Shown: piece after piece, positions 1 through 10,213 of the stretch | Layout: each line of letters starts with the position of its first letter | Position numbering within the stretch: position 1 is the first letter of the stretch | NCBI GenBank assembly: GCA_023853785.1 | Contig: JAJIRX010000590.1 | Span: forward strand, 434,001 to 498,000 | Source of the DNA: Psilocybe azurescens | Lineage: Eukaryota > Basidiomycota > Agaricomycetes > Agaricales > Agrocybaceae | Reading direction: 5' to 3' | DNA: 64,000 nucleotides | Notes under the pieces: generated by a model | The model's input: the letters and a program-made list of their open reading frames with translations, nothing else | What the model was told of the DNA's origin: nothing | The model's database searches: none | Position numbers and translations under genes: made by a program

Positions 1-364
1 ACATTATACGACTATGGAATCCTTCATTAACGCCCTACTCCTGTATCACATTACCTGTTCCTGCTGGAGTTGTTTCCCTGGTGGAGCGCTCCACTATATC
101 AGAAGGACCCAATTCATACTTGGCATATCCCCACCCTTGAGTCACGTCTTCGCATCAATTTCTCACCAACACCTCGCCCTCCTCCACCTGTTCCTAAGGT
201 AGGAATGCAGATTAACTGGGACTTGCAGAGACCTGCCTCTACCCCATCAACTGCTGTGGATAATTTGTTTAGGGCTGTTGGTACTTCTGTATGGGAGACT
301 GTTCCGATGGCTGGGCCATCAACAGCCAGCCCTTCCATAGCAAGCACATTAGCCGCCCGATCTG

Positions 365-952
365 TTGACAGCAAGTCCATCTAGCCCGCCCATGGCAGGA
401 CCATTGAGTGCACCAGCTGGTCCTTCAAGAGTGGTCATAATCCCCAAGCCCATAGGGGAACCTGGTCGTCTGGGCTCTGGAGGATTTAATTTGGAAGCCA
501 TCCTTCAGAACACTTACAACTGGACAAAGAAGGATGTGGAAACATTGTTGGTGAGAGTTCACTCTTATGTTACTGGGTATCTGTTCTTAATATCTCGCTC
601 TATCTTGCAGGCTCATATCCGCGGGAAGCCACTAGGACACTTCAACTTAACGCTAGCTACTGCTCACAGAACCAGACGCTTATAAATAAGATCTGTGAGA
701 AGGTGTGTTTCGTGTGACCTATTTTATACTTTCATGTGTATTGACTTCACGCAGGCCATGGACACTGACCACTGGCCTATATTGGCCAACTACAACAATT
801 GTTGGCCTGTAAGGAGTGCCTTGAAACTCATCCTCAAGTACAAATCAGAAGCCTTGCGGTGGGTAGAAGGCAAGAGGGTGGTGGCCCGCATTAGAGATGC
901 GATCGACAATAGAGAGAGGTCGCATGAGCCTAGCAGCAGTGATGAAGCATAA
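365..952 (+). pseudogene. Degenerate hypothetical protein of agaricomycete type
   Basis: I do not recognise a function. Three stretches look coding: residues from about 392 to 550, a second block from 611 to about 690, and a last block from 757 ending at the stop at 952. A good intron (gtgaga...ttgcag, 551-610) separates the first two, and another (gtgtgt...cgcag, about 697-756) the last two. In the second block the frame changes near 640-660: the later part reads QNQTLINKICEK only after a shift, while the unshifted frame stops at 685. The last block contains a WP-x-LANYNNCWPVR stretch. This layout resembles short proteins that are very numerous beside transposons in Agaricomycetes; that resemblance is from memory. 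Probably a relic, possibly one indel from intact. Upstream sequence 1-364 has open frames but no recognisable gene. Confidence 0.35.
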
Positions 953-1984
953 GTTGTGGCACACTCATGGTTTTCTCTCCTTTCAACATTGTTTATTGTT
1001 AGCAGTTCGGGTTTGATACCCATTTACTTTCCTTTGTATCAATTATTACTTATTCGGGTACAGTCCTTACTTCATGGTATTCACAAACTCTCATATTTAT
1101 TGTCTCAAACTCACATATAATAAGACACAAAATGACGTCAGTTATTTTCAATGCATCAAAAGGAGGTTCTGTCCAGTGACAAAAGCAGGCCCACCCTCGC
1201 ACACCAACTTTAGTCGCAATCAAATCTTTTTGCATCTCCCGCCTGAAATATACAAGCCAATAATTCGAGGCAATTGCCTAAACTCGCTTTGGTGTGTTGT
1301 TGGGGTTGACATTGGTAGATCTATGCAAGTCTGCTTTTTAAACATAAGATTACATGTGCATTTGATTGGAGTATTTTCAATCATAGATATGTCTATGTAG
1401 GAGTGTAATCTTAATCAACGAAAACAGAGAATTTGTCTAACTTTGATATACAAGTACGATGGGAGGGATGAGAGGGAAAAGCATGTGAATGTAAGTGCAT
1501 GATGATGATATACAAAGCTATATTTCATGCCGATAAAGCCGAGAAAGTGGTTTTCAAACAGTGACGGCATAGAAATTGTCATTGTATGTCAAAGGTGCTG
1601 CTGTGACATTGTGACACTTTTCTCTTTGTTCCAACATTCTAGCAACCCATTTGCGCGCGACTTCAAGCACCTGTGGGATCTATCCATAAGAGCCAGTATC
1701 GCCCACCAAAAGAGTAGTCTAAAGTAATGAATACATCTAATACTTAGTTCAGTATGTAGCAATCTCTGCTATTAGAGTAAAGTAATTTGGATGTGTCAAT
1801 TCTTGATTGCTCGCTGACCAGAGGATCGAAAAATGGACCTTTTTGGCTGGGAAGCTCAAGTTCCGATGGAAAACACATACTTTTTTTGATGTTGCGGCGT
1901 TTGGGTTGGGATAATTCGTTCATGATCCAGAGTGCTTAATCAAGCTCAGCACCCATCGCGAGCATCGAGTTCTTCACTACCCAT
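953..1984. other. Gap without recognisable gene
   Basis: About 1 kb, AT-rich, with only short open frames on either strand. I see no conserved protein, tRNA or clear repeat here. Confidence 0.5.
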
Positions 1985-2522
1985 TCCCTCCCAAAACTAA
2001 TCTCCAGTGCCTTCCACCCTGACCTTATGCTCCATGACCAGCCCAATGCCCGTTGTATGCCAATCCATCTCCATGGGTGCCTCCCTGCTCTCCCTCCCCA
2101 GCCTTCTGATCTCGCTCCACACAGTGGCCATCAGCGATCCTCCACCACCCAGTCCAGTATCCTCACTCAACGACAGTGCTGATCTGCTCTGTCAGCGTCT
2201 TCTCCAGCACCTGCCTCATCTTGTTGACCATCACCGGCCTCAAGATCGTGACGAACACTGAGTGATTCAAGTCGCGAATATCAATCCCAACATTCTCAGA
2301 AATAGATACAGATGCACTCTCAATGACATTGAGGTGCTTACGTGCCTTCCGCGAGTTCAAATCCATTGCATTGGCGGGGAGGAGGCGTATTTTCAGATCT
2401 ACGTGGACTCTCTTCTTAGGGAGCTTGAACCTGAGGAAACCAGTGAACTCAGAGGGATAAACCGCGCAAGTCACAGATTGATATAAAAGTCCTGTCCAAG
2501 GAACAAGAAGTGCTTGCAACAT
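1985..2522 (-). pseudogene. HAM1-like (DUF4449) protein fragment
   Basis: Minus-strand translation from 2522 to 2163 reads like the C-terminal part of fungal HAM1-like proteins: an LPKKRVHVDLKIRLLP strand, ISENVGIDIRDLNHSVFV, then ILRPVMVNKMRQVLEKTLTE. After a frameshift at about 2163 it continues as a Gly-rich stretch, VWSEIRRLGRE and WHTTGIGLV, ending in a stop near 1985. The family is a fungal protein group of unclear biochemical role. Only part of the domain is present, there is no start codon, and the frame breaks, so this is a relic. Its 5' (high-coordinate) end runs straight into the condensin fragment on the other strand, with no spacer. Confidence 0.55.
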
Positions 2523-4612
2523 ACGATGAGCAGGAAATTGTGATGCTCAGATTGCAGAAAAAGTATTACACTGAAGGGTTGACTTTCATCAATCAGATTG
2601 AAAGCGCAATGGAACTGATGTGCAAGCTCCTGGGGTCAACAAGTAAAGCTGAAGTGCTGGAGGTCATGGACTTCTTCCGCATTGCTCATGAATACCAGTT
2701 CTTGAGAGTGCAAAGGTATGTCAGTCTGCTTTATTGTCAATATATGCGTCTGCCTAACAAGTCAAACATCCAATAAGAAGGCATCAAGAAGATGCTGCAT
2801 CTCATCTGGACTAAGGATAATAGCACAACCTCTGAGGATGGAAAGGAGCTCAAAGGAGTTCGTCAGCGACTTTTGGGGACCTACCAAAGTCTCTACTTTG
2901 ACCCCATACCTGATATTCTGCTGAAAGAACAAGTCAACCGTATCACGAAGAACCTCGTGGAGTAAGCATTCTTGTTATCCCTGTTAGTCTATTTGCTCAT
3001 GAAATATATACAGGTTCCCTTAGACTGACGTATGAAGCAATGTTAGCTGAGCTGACCAGTCTGGAGGAGATGATGCGCATTATGATGGAATCGGGTCGTA
3101 TTTGCCATGATGTTATTGCAAAGTTGTGGCAAATTTATGGTAAGTTGAGTCCTTATACAAATAGGATATCCCATAACTTAACATGTTACTTCAGGCAAAG
3201 AGAAACATCTGCCAAAGCCTCAACAACGAGGGAGCCATAATGATAATTGGCATGCTTGCACTTTCTGACCAAAGCACTTTAACCGAAAAGGTTGAGGTTA
3301 TGCTGAAGGTCAGCCTTGGATCACTTGGAAAGGTGAGCCAATATCATATTTTATTTGATCTGTTCATTTTCTGACAAGAAATAGATGGATCCCACTCTCG
3401 CACGCTATACATGTGTCGCTCTGCAACATCTGAATGGCAGTGCAAAGAAAGTGAAAGGTCAGCAGGTGCTCATTTTTCTCAAACTTGTCCACAACAACTC
3501 TAAATTTCGTTTTCTAGGTTCTCTCAAGGATAAGACTCATAGGATAGAAATGGACAATGTTATCTTCTGCAAGCTCCAAAATGCTATCCTTTACCCTTCA
3601 AGAACAAAAGAGTGGTTCGGCATGGCGGAACAAGTCATCAACACCGTTTACGCATTGGGCAAACACCCTGACGTTTTCTGCAACGACATTATCAAGAAGC
3701 TCACTATCAGAGCTTTCAGTCGCCTGCAAAAAGAGAAAGACGAGTGAGAAACCGATGGAGAAGGACCCGGATGCGATGAACAAGGATCATCCTGGAGATG
3801 TGACTATGGGGTTGGCTGATATCAGTACACAAGAAGCAACACAGGCCACCCAGGATGACCAGGAGAAGGACCTCGGTGAGGCTTTTGAACTAAGTCAGCC
3901 CCTTTTTGTCGTTGGGCATGTTGAGAGGGAGTGGAAATGACAAAAGAATGAAAAACAGGCTGGTACGTATAGTATATCATTCTGTTGGTGGTATGGTCTC
4001 CCAACTTTTGACTTGCAGCCAAGAAACTTGCCAATGGAAACCAAAGAGCAAACAAAGATGGCAAAGAGCTGGACCAGGTTGCTGGAAATGCAGAAGATGA
4101 AATTGGCGAAGCGCATACATGCCATCAGAGAAACCAAGCTTTTGTATGGGTTGGAGTCTCTCTTGGCCATGTATGGCCCTGTGATCATGCATATATGTGG
4201 TAGTCCCCACAAGTTCAAGGTTTGTCATATCCTAATACCCATTCAGGTGAATATCAGCTAACTGACGTGTAGAACCAAATCCTACGGCAGCTGCTACTTT
4301 GTCGTTCAGCAAGTTCCTCTGCGTAAGCTCACAATTTCGCGACCAACACCATTGTCTGCTCTTCAAGATCCTTGAAACATCAAAAGACTCCAATATTCAG
4401 AGTAATATCGTTATTGCCCTTGGTGATGTGGCCGTTTAGTTCAGCAATATCATCAACAAAAACAGCAACGAGCTGTACAAGGGCTTTCGGATAAGAACTT
4501 TGTCATGAAGAAGAACACACTTATGGTGTTGACCCATTTGATTCTCAACGGCATGATCAAGGCCAAGGGTCAGCTGGGCGAGATGGCAAAATGTTTGGAG
4601 GATCCTCATTGA
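2486..4612 (+). pseudogene. Condensin complex subunit 1 (CAP-D2/Cnd1) fragment
   Basis: Plus-strand blocks spell the middle of the HEAT-repeat condensin subunit 1. They include QIESAMELMCKLLGSTSKAE and EVLEVMDFFRIAHEY (2590-2700), a GI-KKMLHLIWTKD block (2776-2830), LTYEAMLAELTSLEEMM (3020-3075), and the VALQHLNGSAKKVKG to TIRAFSRLQKEKDE region (3415-3745). LFVVGHV (3902-3922) follows, and NTLMVLTHLILNGMIKAKGQ lies at 4515-4575. Several introns are still in place, so the copy was made from DNA, not mRNA. It is dead: an in-frame TAG follows GDVAV near 4437, frames shift near 4080 and 4485, and both ends of the roughly 1,200-residue protein are missing. In the cell the intact protein is part of the condensin complex that compacts mitotic chromosomes; an intact gene must lie elsewhere. 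Confidence 0.8.
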
Positions 4613-5275
4613 CATGATTATGAACACAAACGCCAACAATACAACACAACACACACCAAAACCACCAATAAACACACAAATAGAACAAGAAATCACAGGC
4701 AACGTCCTGCTTGAGCTGAAGCCCGACGTGCTCAACACCAAGATCGGGATCATTGCGTTCAGGAAGCGCGTGCACATCGCAAACACGATCAGCGAGCTGC
4801 GCCGCCATTGGTTGAGTGCTCCTCCCCTGACCCACTGCACTCGGAGCAGGTGTTGCCGATGCCTTGATGCAGCAGGGGCAGGGACAGGAGAGCCAGCCAC
4901 ATTCAAGGATGCAGAGGGCTCAACATCATTGGGAGCACATTCATGGGCATGCTAGGGAAGAACCACAAGCTGCCGCCCATGTATGTTTTACTCACTTTTT
5001 GTGTGGTTGAAGGTTGTTTTGTGTCTGATCTAATTCATTTTTCACTTTTTTCAGTGCGACGAATGAGCCATCGGAGAAGTCGAGCAGGTTCACACTGCCA
5101 ACATTGCAGAGCCTGTTGACGCCGAGCCAGTCTCCGAAGGATCTGTTAATGCACGACTTGCCGAAGCACACGGAGAAAGGCATGCACCCACCTTGCTCGA
5201 ATTTGAACCGTGGCCAGACAATGGAGAACAATGCCAACACACCGAGGAAGCGCTTGACCTCAACACAGCTGCATA

Positions 5276-5484
5276 CAGTAGCTCAAAAAACTGTCCCAAT
5301 GTTTGGCACTTTCTCACTAATTGTTTAATAACTTGGGAAATAAATTATATAAAAGTCTGAAAATATTATATGTTATAGTTTAACATCTGACTAACATGTT
5401 TCTCACCAAGGTCACATGATTTTAACAAAAACTGATTAAGTAATGGAATTTACAAAATCATAAAACATTGGGACAGTTTTTTGA
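5276..5484 (+). repeat. Left terminal inverted repeat of the Tc1 element
   Basis: Pairs with 6669-6877 in inverted orientation over about 209 bp. The outer motif (5276-5305) and inner motif (5465-5484) are both transposase-site-like copies of the same core. Confidence 0.9.
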
Positions 5485-5492
5485 CTCTCTAT

Positions 5493-6578
5493 CTAGTACT
5501 TAGTATGGCCTCCCTTTGCCTTGATAACAGCCTCCATTCTCCTTAGCATGCTTTCTATAAGCCTTTGGCATGTTTCTGAAGGTATTTCAGTCCATTCCTT
5601 TGCCAATCTCTCCCACAATTCAAATGCTCCTTTGGGTGGTGTCTTGTAGGTGTTCATTTGCCTTTTGAGGTAAACCCAAAGGTGTTCAATGGGGTTGAGA
5701 TCAGGGGATTGGGGTAGCCACTCCATAACTTCAACATCATTGGCCAAAAACCATTCTTGAGCTTTTTGGAGGTGTGTTTGGGGTCATTATCCTGCTGAAA
5801 AATCCTTTTCCCCTCTGCCATCTCCAAGTTGTCAAAGCTTTCATCCACCCCATGCTCCAAAATTTCACAGTATTGGTCTGCATTCATCTTCCCTCAACCT
5901 CAGTGAGTGTTCCAACACCATTCCACCCCATACAACCCCATACCATGAGATTGTTACCCCCTCCATGCTTGACAGTTGGTGATGTTGTTCTATCTGAGAT
6001 TGCTTCACCCTTGGGTTTCCATGTATAGACCCTTCCATCTGAGCCAATCCTGTTGATTTTTGTTTCATCTGACCAGAGTACTCTTTTCCAATCCTCCACA
6101 GTCCAGCCAACATGATTCTGGGCAAATTTTAGGCATTTTTGACGGTGGATAGCCTTGAGGAGGGGCCGTTTTGATTTAACAACAGAGCGGAAGTTGTTTT
6201 CTTTGAGGGCATTTCTGACTGTTTGGGCACAAACAGGAGAGGGAATAGCATTATTGATGAAGTGTGTTGCCTGGACAGCATTGTCCAGCTTTCCTGTTTT
6301 GATTTGACGAAAAGGACCTGTTTATCCTTGGGAGTAAGCTTGGAGGGACGTCCACCTTTGTTGTTTTGAGGGTTTTCTTTGTTGGCATCCACTTCCCTCT
6401 TGATTCTTCCAACAGTAGACTTTCCCAAACCAGTTTTAGACTCTATTTGACGAAGAGAATAGCCCTCTTCAAGAAGATTGAGGACAGAATTGTACTGAGA
6501 AGGTGTTGCAGGCTTCATGATGTGGTGGTTAAAGAGAAAGATGGTTGAACTTGAATTCAACATTGCAAATGTGTACAA
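5493..6578 (-). pseudogene. Tc1 family DDE transposase, frameshifted
   Basis: Order along the protein: an N-terminal helix-turn-helix (YNSVLNLLEEGYSLRQIES, near 6495-6440), a KGGRPSKLTPKDKQV hook, then the catalytic part. The first Asp lies in VLWSDETKINRIGSDG (about 6080-6035). The second Asp lies in FQQDNDPKHTSKK. The final Glu lies in PQSPDLNPIEHLW, with 34 residues between the last two acids once frames are joined (DD34E, typical of Tc1). Three frame changes are seen, near 6310, 5890 and 5765, the last in an A-run. As written the protein cannot be made in full. Either the copy is defunct and needs enzyme from elsewhere, or some of the shifts are sequencing errors like those in nearby conserved genes. 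Confidence 0.9.
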
Positions 6579-6668
6579 ATAGTGTCACATGACCTTGTTT
6601 AATTTTCTCACAATTTATACAAAGCAATTTGGCTTTCTACAAGCATGTAAAGCTATTATTTTATAGGG

Positions 6669-6877
6669 TCAAAAAACTGTCCCGATGTTTTATTATTTTG
6701 TAAATTCCATTACTTAATCAGTTTTTGTTAAAATCATGTGACCTTGGTGAGAAATATGTTAGTCACATGTTAAAATATAACATATAATATTTTCAGACTT
6801 TTACATAATTTATTTCACAAGTTATTAAACAATTAGTGAGAAAGTGCCAAACATTGGGACGGTTTTTTGAGCTACTG
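6669..6877 (-). repeat. Right terminal inverted repeat of the Tc1 element
   Basis: Inverted partner of 5276-5484. The inner copy of the core motif lies at about 6669-6690 and the outer copy at 6851-6877. Confidence 0.9.
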
Positions 6878-7296
6878 TAGTTCTGCTGTGGGTTTGTATG
6901 CGGCATCGTCAATGGTTGTTGGGTCAGGTACTCGGTCAAAGGAGAAGAAGGAGGGAGAGGGGATGGAGAGACGGTTGGCAAAATCAAGCGGATTCAAAAC
7001 ATATTTGACGAGATTAGATAGTAGATCATGTGGGCTAGATGAGGAAGAAGGGAATCTGTATAATCTGTGGAAGTTAAGGTATTTTGTGTTGAAAGGAGCA
7101 CATCTGTATTGGATGAGGAGTGATAACAAGACAGTGGGTATTTTATTTCTTTTCCCAGTCATTTGATTGCCCATATGTTCTCGTTAGGAAATGAGGAGAG
7201 TTTGCTTTTGATTGATTATCCTGTGTTACATAGCATGCTAACCAAATCTATACCCTTGTTACATTTCATCGTCTTTTATGTGGCCGTACAGCACCC

Positions 7297-7794
7297 TTAC
7301 ATCTCCATCTTCTCGTCCTCGCTGTAATCTTCATCAAACTTCTCTCTATCCCTCCCCTTATTGCCTGACTTGTCGTCCTCCACGTCCTCCATAGCGTCTC
7401 CTGCTTCGTTGAAGGCTCCCGATGCTTCCCCTTCATCTATTTCCATCTCCTTGCCCGACCAAGTTGCTGCAGCCTTGGAATTGAGATCTTCAGCACAGGA
7501 TAATTAATGGGAACTCGACGGCTAGCATAGCGACGACTCACCGAGGAGGGCCAAAGCCTTCATTATTTCAACAGTCATGTCATCTCTCTCCTCGTCCTGG
7601 ACTGTCGAGACTGTCAAGCTGTTGTTGTTGAATGGGGCAATATGCCCTTACCTTGTTGACTGCATTGATCGCAGTCTCAAGTCACGCAAACGTGCATCTC
7701 CACGTCTGGGCATCATTAGGTTAGCTTGGTGAGCCATTTTCTCAGATATATGACCACACTTACCTTGTTCTGGAGACAAATTAGCACTAGACAT
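7297..7794 (-). CDS. Small acidic protein of unknown function
   Basis: Reading the minus strand, an ATG at 7794 gives MSSANLSPEQ followed by a good intron donor. Three further exons are separated by short introns with gtaag/gtgag donors. The third contains DEERDDMTVEIMKALALL and the last runs through WSGKEMEIDEGEASGAF into a very acidic tail ending KMEM and TAA at 7297. One base too many in exon 2 (near 7690-7700) breaks the frame between the first and third exons, so it is either an error or a decayed gene. The C-terminus is rich in Glu, Asp and Lys and is likely disordered and nuclear or cytosolic. I do not recognise the family. It lies immediately beyond the truncated PH domain. Confidence 0.45.
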
Positions 7795-8126
7795 TGAGAT
7801 TCGGTACGTGTGGGCAGTGAGAAGTGAGAATATACTGAGTGTGATGGATGATGGTGGAGAAATTGATAATGGGACTAGTGACCGGTTTCTTCATGCACGC
7901 TTAAAATTCAATGTCACTCTTTGGCCTTGTCGTTTACAGATGTTAACTGAATTTTGAACCTTGTATTCAGTAAAATATGTGTCTTTATTGTGTCAACCGG
8001 ATTAGATTGAATGAACCGCAAGTCATAGAAAGATCTATTCAATCATTTATTATTGTGTGCAAGTCGCTGTCGTGCTCGAAATGCGAATTCTTCGCGCACT
8101 CATCAACTCGCTCAGCAAGTCAAATA
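7795..8126. other. Gap, likely promoter of the acidic protein
   Basis: No coding signal. The stretch next to 7795 would serve as the promoter of the minus-strand gene, and the rest leads into the palindrome array. Confidence 0.4.
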
Positions 8127-8532
8127 CTGTATATTTCGGTGTAAGGTTTACATACAGGAATTATATACACAAATTCTGTTAGTGAAACAAACAGAAACTC
8201 TGTTTTTCAACTGTAAGTTTTATTTACAAAAGTGATGTTTGTATAATATACAGCAATTATATACACGATATCTGTATGTAAAACATACAGTAATTATATG
8301 CAGCTATTCTGTATCTTTGACAAACAGCCAAAGAAAATAAATTCTGTTTATTCGGTATTTTATTTACTTACAGCTTAGAAACAGAAACAGTGTTTGTTTA
8401 ACATACAGCCACCGAACACAATATATGTCTGATTGATGTATTATTTCTAAACATAACTGTTGTATACTATACATACATCAATTATTACATAAGTCATGTA
8501 TATAAATCGCTGTATGTCTGACATACAGCGAT
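8127..8532. repeat. Array of degenerate short palindromes
   Basis: An AT-rich stretch holds several copies of a 19-bp palindrome with core CTGTATGTNNNACATACAG. Copies lie at 8176-8194 (degenerate), 8272-8290 (perfect arms), 8309-8327 (degenerate) and 8390-8408 (degenerate). Near-identical 18-bp spacers of the form AATTATATACAC lie at 8158-8175, 8254-8271 and 8291-8308, giving a 37-bp period. Longer variants with the same ends lie at 8127-8157 and 8344-8373. The array closes with a perfect 13+1+13 bp palindrome at 8506-8532. No open frame covers it. Confidence 0.8.
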
Positions 8533-10213
8533 CGGCGCCAGCAGTGGTAACCGTTTCAAACGAGGATGTTGACGATCCTGCCGTTCCACGTGACCACACC
8601 TCTTCCGGGCTCCGAGTCAACGGCCCATGTTTGGGAACTCGGCACCGGCACCACCCTTTATGTAATATCAGAACCCGAGACCCGGACGAATATAAAATTA
8701 TCTAGTTCACTTGCTTATACCACACCATTTCACCTAGCTTGCGTCAATGTTCTCACTATCTCAGTATTATCAACATCAACACCACGCACCACCACCACCA
8801 ATATCACCCATGGCTAAATGTTCTACTTCTCTGAGAGCCTTTATCGGATACCCCAGATCACTACAATTCGGCGTTTACAAGAGCAGTGTACCATCCGACG
8901 TCTATATCGGTTCTCACTATGCCGTACGATAATACTGAAAGACTTCTGGAGATAGTGAGGGATAGAACGAAGACGCACGGATTTGGCGGGGTGGTGATTA
9001 CGAGCAAACGCGTTATTCAGATAACAATCACTCACCCAAGGACGAGGAAGAGGACGAGGGCGCCCTCGGAAGGGTGTAGGTTGGTGATTACCCCCTCCAT
9101 TCTCCCATGTTCTGTTCAAAATTACGAGCTTTTAATGTTCATAGCGGATTGGAGAACCGTTCCGTTCTACGTCGAAGAAGAAGCCACCTCGGCCGCGCTC
9201 AAAGACCTGTTCAACGAGTATTCTTTTTACGAATCTCGCAATGTCGACATCTAAATAATATGATTGACAATGAGGAGTTACTCACACTTCTATGGGAGCT
9301 TCTGGCTTTCGAGTCATTGTCAATAGAACATTTGTTTGCTCCCCCGAAGCCTTAGGCCTTATTGATGACCTTCGCGTACATGGCCGCCATCCCAGGATGG
9401 ACCAGCTTCGCAGCCACAGCCTCTGCCAAACCTCAAAATTCTTGCTTATTCGGTAGACCAAAGACGCTGCAATGATATCACTCCGTGGAAGGTTCTATCC
9501 TACTATTTTGACCCACTCCCTGAATACAGACGAACATTAAAGGACCTGTGGGTTTAGCCTAGCAAAAGGAACCCGCTTATAGAGTCCAAATCTTGAAACG
9601 CAAAGATATCAGAAAGGATGTTTTTCAACAACTTAAAGACGTTATCGACACCGGTTATGAATTCAGAGTACCATGCGAGATCTGTAGTGAAAATTTCCAA
9701 ACATTTTTGCCGGAGAAGGATGACAGCACAGGATTCCAATCTTGACAGTGATGAGGGGCTAGTATACGAAGAAAGCGTACATTATGCGTCAATTATCACT
9801 ATCTATATCGCAATACTGTGTATATATTCTCTTCAGAATTACAGGAATGTGGAAGACTAAAGTATAAGAATATTAGATTTTACTTCTAATCCATTACAGG
9901 TAAGATACGTAGATTATCCTCTGATGAACTGTGTTCTTTACTAAAATTACAACGATTCTAGTGTAGAAAGTGTGTTCGAAGGTTTCGGAACACTCATCTA
10001 GTCGGATCGATGACCATGCGTACTTTGTGCACTGCGCATAATTTGGTAATGGAAGGCTGAAAAACAAAAGTTGAAAGTAACGACAACAGTATGAATAGCT
10101 CGATCTCTTCGGTTTATCAATGCTTAATGCTCAATTCAATATCATTCACGAGGTATTCCAACATGTCACTAGGAATTTAAATTGAATAACGCAGGGAAAG
10201 AAGGCGAACTCCA
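8533..10213. other. Gap with short possible coding remnants
   Basis: Several short open stretches have coding-like character but no recognisable family. The plus-strand stretch 8919-9254 includes DNTERLLEIVRDRTKTHGF and ATSAALKDLFNEYSFYESRN. The stretch 9470-9750 includes SYYFDPLPEYRRTLKDLW and, in another frame, FRVPCEICSENFQTFLPEKD. They do not join into one gene with clear splice sites. They may be a decayed gene. The part next to 10213 is the 3' flank of the F-box gene. Confidence 0.3.

Larger units (their letters stand above)
5276..6877 (-). mobile_element. Tc1/mariner transposon of IR/DR type
   Basis: The element is 1,602 bp and is flanked by TA dinucleotides (5274-5275 and 6878-6879), the usual Tc1 target duplication. 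Tips are CAGTAGCTCAAAAAACTGTC at the left and the same sequence inverted, with one or two changes, at the right. Each terminal inverted repeat is about 209 bp and contains an outer and an inner copy of a TTGGGACAGTTTTTTGA-like motif. That is the IR/DR arrangement known from Sleeping Beauty-like elements. It carries one transposase reading frame on the minus strand and sits inside the decayed SAM/PH gene. The two ends are still very similar, suggesting fairly recent insertion. Confidence 0.93.
4613..7165 (+). pseudogene. Boi1/Boi2-type SAM and PH domain protein, split by a transposon
   Basis: A SAM domain C-terminal half is seen at about 4675-4800 (EQEITGNVLLELKPDVLNTK, then a run ending ISELRR). 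After a frameshift comes a low-complexity linker with STFMGMLGKNHKLPPM (4935-4980), an intron, and SEKSSRFTLPTLQSLL (5070-5115). The reading is interrupted at the TA at 5274-5275 by a Tc1/mariner element and resumes at 6880. It then continues to a PH-domain start, NLYNLWKLRYFVLKGAHLYW (7052-7111), cut off after the next few residues. In yeast Boi1/Boi2 are polarity and bud-growth scaffolds; the domain order SAM, linker, PH supports the assignment. Truncation at both ends, frameshift and insertion show it is non-functional. It directly follows the condensin fragment. Confidence 0.65.

Noticed and set aside
4436..4906. 156-residue minus-strand frame as a gene
   Set aside because: It is antisense to the condensin and SAM-domain fragments, which are recognisable on the other strand.
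8127..8532. Repeat array as a CRISPR
   Set aside because: The host is a fungus, repeats are degenerate palindromes with near-identical spacers, and no cas-like gene is nearby.
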